Origin: Oasisia sp. SBJ-2009
Lineage: Eukaryota; Annelida; Polychaeta; Sabellida; Siboglinidae
Assembly (NCBI GenBank): GCA_964017155.1
Contig: OZ024861.1
Coordinates: 18,847,953 to 18,911,952 of the forward strand
DNA: 64,000 bases
Reading direction: 5' to 3'
How positions within the stretch are numbered: position 1 is the stretch's first letter; every line of letters starts with the position of its first letter. The notes under the pieces are model-generated. The model worked only from the letters and a program-made list of their open reading frames with translations. It had not been told where the DNA came from and did not search any database. The position numbers and the translations under genes were made by a program. This document shows positions 12,906 through 25,700 of this stretch, in pieces.

Positions 12906-13860
12906 AGGTACCATGGTGATACAACCTGACACTGCCAGCTACTATGGTCTATGTGTTAACAGGACCTCCTGGTCATGTTGTGTGTCTCCTCCCTGTCATC
13001 AGCTGTGCCTGTCAGTCACTGTCTGTGGTTGCTGCAGTTGTTCTGTGATCTGCCACCTCATCTTTGAGCAATTTCTCGGTGACCGCTGTCCAATTCATCA
13101 TCTTCCTCAATTGCTGCTGCCAGCTTTGTGGCAGCTTTGATTGATAGGAGTAGGGAGTGAATACCAGTGATTCTCTGGTCTGATTAGTCTTCTCTTCTGT
13201 GTAATCTAATCAGTGTGTTCTAGCCTCCCTGTGCATCAGGGGTAGCTGCGTCTGATTACGTCAGTACCAGGTCTACCCTACCCCGGCACACCCCTTTAAT
13301 TAAACACTCATCTTTTAACATCAGCCAATGGTATCGCCCATAGTTGTTTTCAGTAGTTTTTGATGATGTCATTTAAGTTGTCATCAGTGTTAATTGTTAT
13401 AGGACTTGATGTCGCAATGGTTGTTGGTCATATCAAAGCTGTTGATGCTGATCAAAGCTGATGTTGCTGATATCACAGCAGTAATGGTTGAAGAACGATG
13501 ACATTATTGTTGATGATGTTGAAATTGAAGTTACATAATTTTCCTCTGCTGATAAAGGGGATATCTATTGTATGCATGTTGGTTACCAGCAAACTCTAGA
13601 ATGTCTTCAGTTATCTTCATTGTCTATTAATTTTGCACACTGAGTATTATACGAGTTGACCTGATGAAAGACTAATAATAATAAAAAATAGGTAACTTCT
13701 ATCATAGCTAAATCCTTAGAAATCAAGCTCAGATCAGGCAAATCAATAGATTCAATACAAAAGGGTTAATTGATCTCAGAATCAATATTTTAAACAAATC
13801 CAGTTGTCATCAAACTGATTGATACACCAGGGAGCTATGGTGGATAGGCAAGGTTGTAAA
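12906..13860. other. Unannotated single-copy DNA
   Basis: An 80-codon open frame starting at 12898 begins inside the preceding array and is not supported. TTGATGATGT-like words recur loosely at 13380-13520. Confidence 0.45.
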
Positions 13861-13864
13861 GGTA

Positions 13865-14420
13865 CGTCTTTAAATGGCAGTGGAATTTAGCAATATTTTC
13901 AACTGAATTAACACTAGTAGCAGGAAGCATATGTCAAAGAGTAGGCACACACACAGTAAGAGCCAATACCAGTGATGACTACGGACATAAAGTAACATCA
14001 GGTCTAGATGATCAAAGCTGAACAGGTTTTCTTGCAGGAGTGAGCAAAGAATGTACATACGATGGCTGCTTGCAGGAAAGTGAATGGAAAGCAATGGTAC
14101 AGATCTTAAAGATGATACGGTATCGGACAGGAAGTCAATGCAGAGACATTAGAAACGACAGAATGAGTAAAACGTGGAGAACTAGTTACAACCCTAGCTG
14201 AGCAATTCTGACCACATTGTGGTTTTTTGAAATCGTTAATGGCAATATTATGAAAAAGCGAATTACAATAATCTAGTCTACTAGTGACTTGTGCAGTTCC
14301 AATAGTTTTTGCAGTAGAAAGAAGCAAATACCAATGAATCAACAATGTACCAAATCATGAATGTTGTAATAACATGTTTGCCAAATTTGAAAAACATGTT
14401 ATCTACAATTAGATTTATCA
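13865..14420 (-). pseudogene. L2/CR1-like LINE reverse transcriptase fragment (3' part)
   Basis: On the minus strand the sequence VTSRLDYCNSLFHNI, followed by QNCSARVVTSSPRFTHSV, matches the C-terminal reverse-transcriptase region of L2/CR1-clade elements (pattern TSRLDYCNSLL, then QRVQNxAARL). After a frameshift FKICTIAFHSLSCKQPSYVH fits the next conserved block. Several frame changes and stops show it is dead. Confidence 0.75.
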
Positions 14421-14480
14421 TAAAAACATTACTCCTAAATTTGGGGTTGAAACTGGAGGCATAGTATGCTGATTGCGGCC

Positions 14481-15075
14481 ATGACCTGTGGCAGTGTGAC
14501 AACTCTCCCTTCACCTGTGTCCTCACAGCCATGACCTGTGGCAGTGTGACAACTCTCCCTTCACCTGTGTCCTCACAGCCATGACCTGTGGCAGTGTGAC
14601 AACTCTCCCTTCACCTGTGTCCTCACAGCCATGACCTGTGGCAGTGTGACAACTCTCCCTTCACCTGTGTCCTCACAGCCATGACCTGTGGCAGTGTGAC
14701 AACTCTCCCTTCACCTGTGTCCTCACAGCCATGACCTGTGGCAGTGTGACAACTCTCCCTTCACCTGTGTCCTCACAGCCATGACCTGTGGCAGTATGAC
14801 AACTCTCCCTTCACCTGTGTCCTCACAGCCATGACCTGTGGAAGTGTGACAACTCTCCCTTCACCTGTGTCCTCACAGCCATGACCTGTGGAAGTGTGAC
14901 AACTCTCCCTTCACCTGTGTCCTCACAGCCATGACCTGTGGCAGTATGATAACTCTCCCTTCACCTGTGTCCTCACAGCCATGACCTGTGGCAGTGTGAC
15001 AACTCTCCCTTCACCTGTGTCCTCACAGCCATGACCTGTGGCAGTGTGACAACTCTCCCTTCACCTGTATCCTCA
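14481..15075. repeat. Minisatellite, 50-bp unit, 12 copies
   Basis: Units start ATGACCTGTGGCAGTGTGAC and end CCTCACAGCC, with very few variants, so the array is young or homogenised. Confidence 0.97.
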
Positions 15076-15860
15076 TGGTCACACTCCCTTTGAAATGTCA
15101 CTTCGTATATATTAAAGTTTTACAACAATGTTGTTAACTCAATCAGTTCCACATGCGTAGAGAGAATCTAACCAGTTTACCATCTTACTGATGTCTACAG
15201 CTTTCTGGCATTGGCTGCTGGAGCTGAAGTCTGTAGAAATGCAATTTCAGCTCATCTGTTTTGTCACCACATACAACCACCTTCTTGTGACATTGTAAAG
15301 GTGGGCAGTGACCTGTCACGGCTCTGGTTTATCTCTCACATTGGGAGTGTCTTTGGTTCTACTCTAACAAACTGTCTTCTTTTCTGGTTATCCGATAGTT
15401 ATTTTCTCTGTGGCCATATTTCATATTGTTTTGTACTATCTATCCATTATTCCTATATGTCTCTAAAGAACTATATAGTCACACATATGGCAGATAGTTT
15501 CCTTCACTGGTTGTTGTTTAATTTAACTATGCTTATCAGTATAATCAATTTCATTCTGAGAGAGGTCAATGGTGGCTATATATGTTTAGACTAATTGGAT
15601 GTTAAATGAACTCTTTTAATCATAATTTGTTTCCCAATTTGTCATGGCCTTTTCAGCCAAGCACAGACATTCTGCCTGTGGTTGAGAGCCTGGGGGACCC
15701 CTTACCTAAGCACCCTAATAATCTGCTAATGCTCCCTTAACCACAGTGGTCAATTTATCATGTGTCAGTCTGTTCAGCTGACAGGTAATTAGTGACTCAG
15801 ATGATTCATACACATCATGTCATCAAGACGTCTGTGGGTCTTCTCAGATAAGACATTACT
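15076..15860. other. Unannotated single-copy DNA
   Basis: An open frame of 127 codons at 15211-15594 shows no recognisable domain and no splice context. No gene is called. Confidence 0.45.
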
Positions 15861-15861
15861 G

Positions 15862-16122
15862 TTCACAGACTACCAGACCTGTACTTCCTTGTCTCACAGA
15901 CTACCAGACCTGTACTTCCTTGTCTCACTGTTCACAGACTACCAGACCTGTACTTCCTTGTCTCACTGTTCACAGACTACCAGACCTGTACTTCCTTGTC
16001 TCACAGTTCACAGACTACCAGACCTGTACTTCCTTGTCTCACTGTTCACAGACTACCAGACCTGTACTTCCTTGTCTCACTGTTCACAGACTACCAGACC
16101 TGTACTTCCTTGTCTCACAGTC
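15862..16122. repeat. Minisatellite, 38-bp unit, about 7 copies
   Basis: Units carry CAGACTACCAGACCTGTACT and end TTGTCTCAC. The first unit is shorter, missing the TGTT junction. Confidence 0.95.
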
Positions 16123-16368
16123 TCCTGGAACTGGTTTGTTTGAAAATCAGCCATGGTCAGTCTTGTGTAATGTGTTCTTCCTGATGGCTCTCTACATGAA
16201 GTGAGACTGTCAGTACCAAGCCCCGGATGTCATCCATTTCCCTTCTCTCTACTGCTCCCTCTACTTGTCTTCTCCTCCACCTTTGTTTGATCACTCTTAA
16301 TGCACTCTTCAATCTTCTGTAGTCTGCCCTCCCCCCTTGTCCCTTGTTTCACCATCTGTGCTGTCTTC

Positions 16369-17245
16369 ATTTGTCACACCACCTCCATCTGTCACACCAC
16401 CTCCATCTGTCACACCACCTCCATCTGCACCAAGTGACCTGTGTTTAGATGTCATCCTAAATCCACCTCCACTTGTACCTCCACCTCCACCTCTACATCC
16501 ACCTCCACCTCTACATCCATCTTCACCTCCACCTCTACATCCACCTTCACCTCCACCTCCACCTCTACATCCACCTTCACCTCCACCTCTACATCCACCT
16601 CCACCTCTACATCCACCTCCACCTCTACATCCACCTCCACCTCCACCTCTACATCCACCTCCACATCCACCTCTACATCCACCTCCACCTCTACATCCAC
16701 CTCCACCTCTACATCTACCTCCACCTCTACATCCACCTTCACCTTCACCTCCACCTCTACATCCACCTCTACATCCACATCCACCTCCACCTCTACATCC
16801 ACCTTCACCTCCACCTCTACATCCACCTCCACCTCCACATCCACCTCTACATCCACCTCCACCTCTACATCCACCTTCACCTCCACCTCTACATCCACCT
16901 CCACATCCACCTCCACCTCTACATCCACCTTCACCTCTACCTCCACCTCCACCTCTACATCCACCTTCACCTCCACCTCCACCTCTACATCCACCTCTAC
17001 ATCCAACTTCACCTCCACCTCCACCTCTACATCCACCTCCACATCCACCTCCACCTCCACCTCTACATCCGCCTTCACCTCCACCTCCACCTCCACCTCT
17101 ACATCCACCTTCACCTCCACCTCCACCTCTACATCCACCTCCACCTCTACATCCACCTTCACCTCCACCTCCACGTCTACATCCACCTCCACCTCCACCT
17201 CTACATCCACCTTCACCTCCACCTCTACATCCACCTCCACCTCAC
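16369..17245. repeat. CCACCT/CTACAT hexanucleotide tract
   Basis: After three 18-bp units of CACACCACCTCCATCTGT, about 780 bases consist of CCACCT mixed with CTACAT, TTCACC and CCACAT. Three + frames and one - frame are open across it (Ser-Thr, Pro-rich, His-Leu and Val-Glu ladders); all are repeat artefacts. Confidence 0.95.
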
Positions 17246-17356
17246 AGAGTCACTTGTCTTCAGGTTTCATTGTTTCAAATTTAAACAAATAAATCTATAA
17301 AAAACAAATAAATCTAAAAAATGTATTGAAGTAGTTTTAACAACCTTGCTCTACAG

Positions 17357-17642
17357 GGCTTTATGCAGGACCCAATTATTGCCAGTCACACACGTTTTGG
17401 TAGACTTATGAATGTTAACTGTTAAGCCAATTTCAAACTTTAAATGTGTCTGATGACCTGAAATGGGCTACAAACACACGTGTGACACCATTTACACTCA
17501 CTTTTAAGGCATAACTGACAATATCTATGGTTTTAGAACACCTTTTTGCTCCTTCATTTTTACCCGTTCACCACTATTTCTACCAGTCCGCAACAGGTTT
17601 TACCCGTCCAAATGACGGTTGGACGGGTCTCTGCATAAAGCT
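17357..17642. mobile_element. MITE-like dispersed repeat, copy 1
   Basis: The ends are inverted: GGGCTTTATGCAGGACCC at the left and GGGTCTCTGCATAAAGC at the right. The interior shares TGACCTGAAAT, AACACAC, TTTTGCTCCTT and TTTCTACC blocks in the same order with copy 2 at 18016. No transposase and no clear target duplication was found. Confidence 0.5.
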
Positions 17643-17892
17643 ATGTTGCTCTATTTCTCACTGCCTCCATGGAGCCTTCTGTCCCACCCACACACCCACC
17701 CACCTGTCTCCCTTCCTGCCCCACTCTGTCCCTGTCATACAGTGACACCACCTGTCTTGTGGAACATGTACTAATGCACACTGCTGTTATTGTGGACATC
17801 AGAACCAGACTCAGTCAGTGTGAGCAGTGTGTCCAGTGGTGCAAGTCTCAGCAGTGCTGTGGACATTGGGTGTGGATCTGGATCCACATTGG

Positions 17893-18000
17893 ACTGTGCC
17901 ACTGCCAGTGCCACTGGCAGTGCCACTGCCAGTGCCACTGCCAGTGCCACTGCCAGTGCCACTGCCAGTGCCACTGCCAGTGCCACTGCCAGTGCCACTC
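17893..18000. repeat. 12-bp minisatellite CCACTGCCAGTG, about 9 copies
   Basis: A uniform 12-base unit, also readable as interleaved CAGTGGCACTGG inverted words. It lies between the two MITE-like copies. Confidence 0.93.
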
Positions 18001-18015
18001 CAGACTGATCACAGT

Positions 18016-18248
18016 CAGGCCTTTATGCATGATTACATTTTCAGGACGACACATACATGTTAACTGGCAAACACACAAGCCAGTCAAGATGTGTATAATG
18101 ACCTGAAATCAGCTAGAAACACACATATGAAAGCCATTTTCAAGCCATAGTTTACAATATATTTTGCTCCTTATTTTGTACCCATCCAGTGATATTTCTA
18201 CCCGTCCAAACTGCAGATTTCTGGAAGTGTCTTTATGCTGCCTTTTCA
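18016..18248. mobile_element. MITE-like dispersed repeat, copy 2
   Basis: A diverged relative of the 17357 copy, sharing its ordered blocks and ending GTCTTTATGCTGCC. It is shorter by about 50 bases. Confidence 0.45.
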
Positions 18249-19007
18249 TACACAACATTTTGATGCGATTACTCCACGATTACAAGTGCAGTAGCATTTT
18301 TTTTATTCTGATTGAATCAGTCTAAAATTGACATCTTGCAACGTTTAAGAACGAAACCTGTTTTACACTTCAATTTTCAATGTTGTTACGCCAGCTCGAA
18401 CCAGCGTAACATAGACATGGGCAGTTATTTCTTGATTTGTAGGTTGTTTTGAAATGCATGAATTGAATGCATAATATTTGTGTACCCCTGGGTAATCAGA
18501 ATAAGATTTGGCATGTAAAGAGACAACATAGTGATGTTTCTAGTCATACAAACTCTATTCCAGTAAAGTTATTACCTATAAGCCATGCAGAAATGTGGTT
18601 AATTTGAGTGAAAAACCCTTGCCCTCGTCTATTTTATATAATTATTGATAACATTATTAGATTGATAGATAAGGAAGTGGCATCTACTCCAATACATGAG
18701 TGAGTCATTTTTTTTAATCTTTTGTTATCATGGTATGTGTTGGAATAAATATTATTTGATTTGTATCCATGAGCAGTCCACTTAACTGTGAAGTTGAGAT
18801 GTTTACCTGAGTTTAAGGTAACTGGGGAAAATAAATAAAAAACATACAAACAAACTCACATACCTGAATAAAACAAGTTTATCTTCCACATGTTTATAGT
18901 GTTCTTGCTTTTAGCTAGGTTTGTCAATGTTGTGCTTATCTCTTGCCAAGTGCTAATTTGCCAAAATAATACATTTCTACATTTTCAAAATGAAATATCT
19001 CAGGAAG
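18249..19007. other. Unannotated AT-rich DNA
   Basis: No feature was recognised. Confidence 0.5.
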
Positions 19008-19410
19008 TATCATGTGTGGGTCTCTGGGTGGGTGTTTGAGTCACAGACTGGTGGGTGTGGGTCTCTGGGTGGGTGTTTGAGTCACAGACTGGTGGGTGTG
19101 GGTCTCTGGGTGGGTGTTTGAGTCACAGACTGGTGGGTGTGGGTCTCTGGGTGGGTGTTTTAAGTCACAGATTGGTGGGTGTGGGTCTCTGGGTGGGTGT
19201 TTTAAGTCACAGACTGGTGGGTGTGGGTCTCTGGGTGGGTGTTTTAAGTCACAGATTGGTGGGTGTGGGTCTCTAGGTGGGTGTTTTAAGTCACAGACTG
19301 GTGGGTGTGGGTCTCTGGGTGGGTGTTTTAAGTCACAGACTGGTGTGTGTGGGTCTCTGGGTGGGTGTTTAAGTCACAGACTGGTGTGTGTGGGTCTCTG
19401 GGTGGGTGTT
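19008..19410. repeat. Minisatellite, 41/42-bp unit, about 9.5 copies
   Basis: Units read GTGGGTCTCTGGGTGGGTGT then TTGAGTCACAGACTGGTGG. A one-base change TTTGAG/TTTTAAG makes the unit length switch between 41 and 42. It lies about 200 bases before exon 1. Confidence 0.95.
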
Positions 19411-19608
19411 TGACCCATATTATTAATACAAATAATTTGCTGTGTGTATAAATGTAATGTTAAAGAATATGTTTAAAAGCAAAATGTCAGCTGAGTAGGT
19501 TACATGGACGTTGTGTGTGGAGTCTTGATAAGCCAGACTTCCTGGGGATTTTGCTGTGGTTGGTAATTTTACTATATCTGAAAGAAATGTTGACTTTGTT
19601 GACAGAAC

Positions 19609-19705
19609 ATGTGTGATGTGCGACATTGGGCCCTGCGGTTGACGCAGCCAGCAGTCATCCTGTTCCTGGTCATCTGTCACGCAGCCATGCACAGCCTCGC
19701 TGACG
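19609..19705 (+). CDS. Exon 1: start codon and signal peptide
   Basis: The ATG at 19609 has A at -3 and an in-frame TGA at 19600-19602. The first 31 residues have a basic start (R5, H6, R10), a hydrophobic core AVILFLVICHAAM and a plausible cleavage site after SLA (A31). The exon ends GAC G before GTCAGT in phase 1, which joins exon 2 to give Asp-Asp-Cys. A TTTGTTGACAG acceptor lies three bases before the ATG, so this may be the second exon with an untranslated exon upstream. The phase match, signal-peptide character and position before the first CUB support it; no homology was available for so short an exon. Confidence 0.7.
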
Positions 19706-22700
19706 GTCAGTGTCTTCTCAGTGACCAGTTGGGCATCAACTCTGCCAGGGCTGTAGACATTCACGTTTAGAGACAATGTGTTCCTTTTTCCATCACAGAA
19801 AGTAAAAGTAATTTTTGGAATAATATATTTATTGTAGTAATGACATGTTGTACTCTGTTGCATTCCCGGTTATTTCTAGCATGGAAATGAGAAATCACCA
19901 ACAAAACTCAATAAATATCACACACAATTGCAACACAAAACAATAAATATCACAAACAATTGCAACACAAAACAATAAATGTTCCACATAATTTCATATC
20001 TAGTGTTATGAATAATACATTTAAAAGAAAAAAATGTAAGTTCTTATGTAGTGCAGTATCCAATCCTCAGGATTGCTGAAAATGCTTTACACTTGACTGT
20101 CTGGCCCTTGGCAGACCTGTTCAGTTGAACACCATCTTGACTTCTCTCGGAAGCACGTTGTCCTTCAAACAAATTATGTGAACCCTTGTACATAAATAAA
20201 ATACCTTCTGAGGGGTATTAAATGAACCCCTGAAAGTTTGGCACCTGAAATGCAAGCTGTCTAAAATATAAACATGGCCATACACATGCACACATATGCT
20301 AGCTCAGTTATAATAGTTAGCTTGTAGTTTGTAGATTTTTGAAAGAAATATACAGTTGCCATGAATCTCTGCTCATCAGTGGATTCTTATATGTGCATGG
20401 GTGTTAGAATGCTATCTATATGTCATCTAATGATCCAAATATCTTCCAGGCCATATATGTCATCCATAGATTCACATGTAGTCACTGATATTGTCCATTC
20501 ATCCAGTTGTCATATGTTGTCATCATATGCTAAATTAAATTGGCACATTTTTATGACCTGTATGCACACCATTAAATATTTTACAATGCTAAATAAATCT
20601 ATGTCACGCACGCACACGTGTATGCAGCAACGCACGCACGCACGCACGCACGCACGCATGCACACACAGACAGCCCTTCAGCATATCTAAAGTGGCCATA
20701 TCAGGTGTGCAGGAACGAGCAGTGAATGTAGCATTTCACAAGAAAAGGTAAGTAATTATATATAGTGCAATATCCAATTCTCAGGATTGCTCTTCTCACA
20801 AAGAAAATATACAAACAGTCACCACCATTATATTTATAGAGTGGTCTGGTGTTGGCTGTCGGTCGCCTTAGGGTAGTCCTGCTGTGTCAGTTCTCTCAGA
20901 ATGGTTTGTTTGTGGCCACAGCGTAATCCAGCAACTCTGCGCTGTGCGACCACTCAGTAGCCAGCAGAATCACCGGGCTGTCCTCGCTCTCATCCTCATC
21001 GCTTGAGCTGGCGGCGATATCCTCACAGCCACCATTCTTAACAACTCTGGCACTAGCAACAAGTAACTTTCCCAGTCATCACTGATGGTTTTCGCGGTTG
21101 CAACGTTACTGTCACAGACGACATAGTCCTTGAAGGTGACGCCAGGCGGTAGAAGGGAAAGTAAATCTTCATCGTCCCACTCGTCTTCGTCGGTTGTCTG
21201 TGCATAAAGAGGCGCTTCTAAAAACCAGCACTTCGTGGCCATTTCCTGTTTGACCCTGCCCCAGACTGATGTCACCCACAGGATAGCATCTACATGGCAG
21301 ATGCCGTGCTCGCTGCATCCATAATGAAGATGATGTGTTGCAGAAACTTCTTTTGGTACACCATTTAAGTTCTAGATGATGCCAGCTCACATTTGGTTGC
21401 AATTTCGAGGTCGTGTTTGGTCACAGAAAAACAACATTGACATTCTCAGACTCCATAAAAAGATGGGTTTGGGCGCCGCAGTTATCCAGGAAGAGCAGAA
21501 TGTGTCGATGTGACCGGTGTGTCTGATTATTAATCCTGCCTCTCCATGCTGTGAGTGAAGAGCTCTCCTGTCACCAGACCTTACTGCTCCACTCGTAGGC
21601 TAGGCACAGTGATGTCACATTGACATGACAACTGGGGTTGGCTGACTTGTCTGTCACAGAGACAACAGCTTCTTGCACAGAGGGAGCCACCAGTTGCTAT
21701 CCTTGCACTCGTCAGCTTCAACAACATGCGATCAGTCTCATCAGCATTAAAGATATTCTTCGGCACAAGATCGTAAACCTGTGCGGCTACCCAGTACACC
21801 CAATGAAGTATTTCTATCCCATTTCCACAGCGAACATTGCATTTTCTTGCAAGAGGCGACCCATCAGCAGAATGTTCTTTGTACAGTGGGGAATCATTAA
21901 TATATGTTTTGTATATAATTCTTCAGATATCACATTTTATATAACAAATCTGCAACAACTATTTCAGCATTTGTTACCAATCTCTTTTCACTTCAGATTC
22001 TTAAGATATTGTGATATCACATACAAGTTTTTATTAACATTGAAAATACAACTCAAAATACGTGAGTTTATATCAAAACCAACAAAATGGATATTGGGTG
22101 TGTCTCATTTTGTCATGAAACCCTTTAACAGATCAATACATATGTGTATACCATAATATAGATGTTTATTACAAGAATCACACGTGGTCTTAATGTTATT
22201 TTCCTTTTCATGAACAAATTGAAAAGGAAGCCAGTTCAATTCAGTAGGATGTTACATTAATGTGTGCTGAAAGTTGTTTATATTTTGAAATCATCTGCAC
22301 ATTGAGTATAATTGCTTGTTACATTGCATTTTAAGATGTCAGCATCGTTCATCATTAAAATAATAACTTAACGAATGTGTTATAGACTAAATTGTTTATC
22401 ATTTCAGTATTTTGATCCTGAAGTGTGTTGTAATGTGCCGGCCGGCCCCTCCCTCTCGGGGCTGTGCTCCTGCAAGGCATGAAGCCTGAGGGAGCCGTGC
22501 ATTTAAACAGCTGCATTTCCATGCAGGTCATTTTCTGAAGACATCATTGAAGGAAACATCTGCCTTATGTGATAAGTTCCCGCTGGATCAATAATGCAGT
22601 GTCGTTTGACATGAAGGATTCTTGAGCTGCGGCTAGAACGGGCCGAAGTGACCAGTGGAGTTCCACTCCGCTTCTCCCGGGCGCTGTCTTCATGGATTCA

Positions 22701-25700
22701 ATTAGTGCTGCCCCCCAAGTGCCGTGTGTCATCAGTGTGTGTGACACTGGACCACCCCAGGGGCTGTCTCACAGGCTCCGTCTAAGTGGAGCAGCCCTGG
22801 GGTGTGGCTCTCTCTCTCTCTCTCTTCCTCCAGTCTTCTCTCACTACCCCACGCTCACTCAACCAGCCACAGTTGAGTCTTGCTGTTCTTCAATGTTTAC
22901 TTCTTCATTCACTCTTATCTTTCTTCTTGCGTCCAGAGGGTAATAATAAACTTATTTATGAAGAGCTTTGGGAGAAATAGAAAGCATCTCGTGTGCCAGT
23001 GCATGTAAATAGAAGTGTTGTTTAGAAACTATTGATTGTCACTGGGTTGTTCCAACCAGTCCTTTGTCGAGCTATTTTATATTTCATGCATTTTAGTCAG
23101 TCACCTTTTGCAGGCTTCATCTTGACCTTGTGTATTTGTGTACAAGATCATTGTATTTTCATACACATTTTGGTTTTTGCTATTAAAACAGCAACACAAT
23201 GTATGTGAAAATGCACTGATCTTGTAAATACAGTTTGCTATTATAACAACAACTTCTCATTGTGTTGTGATGCTATGTAAATCAGGCAGACTAATGATAT
23301 GTCATGACCAACATATGACCAGTCTCGTCAGCGTTATCGCATCACACGTACGCTGTATGACGTAACATGCTTTCACACTTCACTAATCCATCCGTGCTAA
23401 CTTTCAGACTGTGACGTTGTGGTACGTTCTGTGAGAGATGTGAAGAATGGCACATTCAGCTCCCCCCACTGGCCGCTGCCCTACCCCGACAACCAGCGCT
23501 GCATCTACCGCTTCATTGGGCTACCAACAGAGCGCGTACAAATACGATTCCTCAAGTTTGAAGTTCAAGGTTCACCACCGAGGTACACACGACTGACGGC
23601 TGTTGAGTTTTGAAGGCGGGAAAGTAGGGGAGGTGAGGAGGAGGGGAGGGAGGGAAGGGAAGGGAAGAAAGAAGGGGGAGCGAATGAAAGAGAAGAAAGA
23701 GGAAGGGATAGGCAGATGGGGGAGTGGAAGGGAAGTGTGGGAAGGGGTGGGAAAGATGGTGGAGTGGAAGGGAAGTGTGGGAAGGGGTGGGAAAGATGGG
23801 GGAGTGGAAGGGAAGTGTGGGAAGGGGTGGGAAAGATGGAGGAGTGGAAGGGAAGTGTGGGAAGGGGTGGGAAAGATGGAGGAGTGGAAGGGAAGTGTGG
23901 GAAGGGGTGGGAAAGATGGAGGAGTGGAAGGGAAGTGTGGGAAGAGGTGGGAAAGATGGAGGAGTGGAAGGGAAGTGTGAGAAGGGATGGGAAAGATGGA
24001 GGAGTGGAAGGGAAGTGTGGGAAGAGGTGGGAAAGATGGAGGAGTGGAAGGGAAGTGTGAGAAGGGATGGGAAAGATGGGGGAGTGGAAGGGAAGTGTGA
24101 GAAGGGGTGGGAAAGATGGAGGAGTGGGAAGGGATGAGTTGAAGAAGTAGAACAGGAAGGAAAGCGGGAGGAAGGGAGGGGAAGATGGAGAGAGGGAGGA
24201 AGAGAGGGGAAGATGGAGAGAGGGAGGAAGAGAGGGGAAGATGGAGAGAGGGAGGAAGAGAGGGGAAGATGGAGAGAGGGAGGAAGAGAGGGGAAGATGG
24301 AGAGAGGGAGGAAGAGAGGGGAAGATGGAGAGAGGGAGGAAGGGAGGGGAAGATGGAGAGAGGGAGGAAGGGAGGGGAAGATGGAGAGAGGGAGGGAGGG
24401 GAAAGGGAGGAGAGATACTTACTGGAGGAGATGTGTGCAGTCGACAGGTACATCAATAGCATTCTCAAAAACAACTGAAAACACCTATCATGTTATGATG
24501 CCTAGACTTAGTTGCCTTAATTACTTTTCAAACTTTATGTTGTGAGTTTCATCTTAATTGATTTGCTAAGCCCATTGTGGATTAAGTGCTTGTCATTAAG
24601 AAAGGCCATCGGGTAATTCCAACGTAATGCCATCAATATATCTTGGTTCCATTTTGGAGGTCCGTAGAAACACACAAGGATACACCAAAAGCCTCTCATT
24701 GACTTCACTGTTGGTAAATAATCAAGTCATTTTCTGGATTGACAGTGGCGTGTTAATGAAACAAATCACTAATGTGTTGACACACTCAACAAGCACACTC
24801 AGGTCTCAGATGGTTTCCTCCAAACAGCACAAACTTGGGCTAACGCAGGAGTTGTCCTTTTCTAGAATTAGTGAGTCCACTACAGGTTACACATTTACCC
24901 CCGTATGGGATCTTTTACATCCCCTGGGTGAACAAAATTGCCTAATTTTGGAACAGCAGTAGGATTGAACCACCATCCCCTCGGTTGACAGTCCGAGGCT
25001 CTACCGCACGACCACCACTCCCCACCACTTATGTGTTAACACAATCAACCAAACACAACACACTCAACCAAACACACCACACTCAACCAAACACACCACA
25101 CTCAACCAAACACAACACACTCAACCAAACACACCACACTCAACCAAACACAACACACTCAACCAAACACACCACACTCAACCAAACACACCACACTCAA
25201 CCAAACACAACACACTCAACCAAACACACCACACTCAACCAAACACACCACACTCAACCAAACACACCACACTCAACCAAACACAACACACTCAACCAAA
25301 CACACCACACTCAACCAAACACAACACACTCAACCAAACACACCACACTCAACCAAACACACCACACTCAACCAAACACAACACACTCAACGATGACCAA
25401 AACAAAGACTTATAATCAAAGTTTGGCTCTGTTTGATACTAATTATAATATTGTATGTGCATTATTGCTATGGAAGAGTTGCTGTCTTGCTGTTGCAGGT
25501 TTTGGTCTCTCTCTCTTTCGTTTATTGCCTCCAATGGTCCTGCTAGATGGAAACCATTTGAATTTAGAAACATTAAATTTGCAACAATTGTTACAAGTTT
25601 TATTCATGAAGTAATGGAATACCATTTGGTGGGTCGTATATTTATTATATACATGTGTACTCGTCTTACATATATTTAATTAAATAAAAAGTAAACCCGA

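Noticed and set aside
16337..17300. Proline-rich, Ser-Thr and Val-Glu open frames on both strands
   Set aside because: Low-complexity hexamer tract open in four frames; no codon bias or flanking exon.
19423..19863. 146-codon minus-strand open frame
   Set aside because: Antisense shadow over the signal-peptide exon; no recognisable protein.
24945..25022. Possible tRNA gene on the minus strand
   Set aside because: A- and B-box-like words are present but no acceptor stem or full cloverleaf; better as a SINE head.
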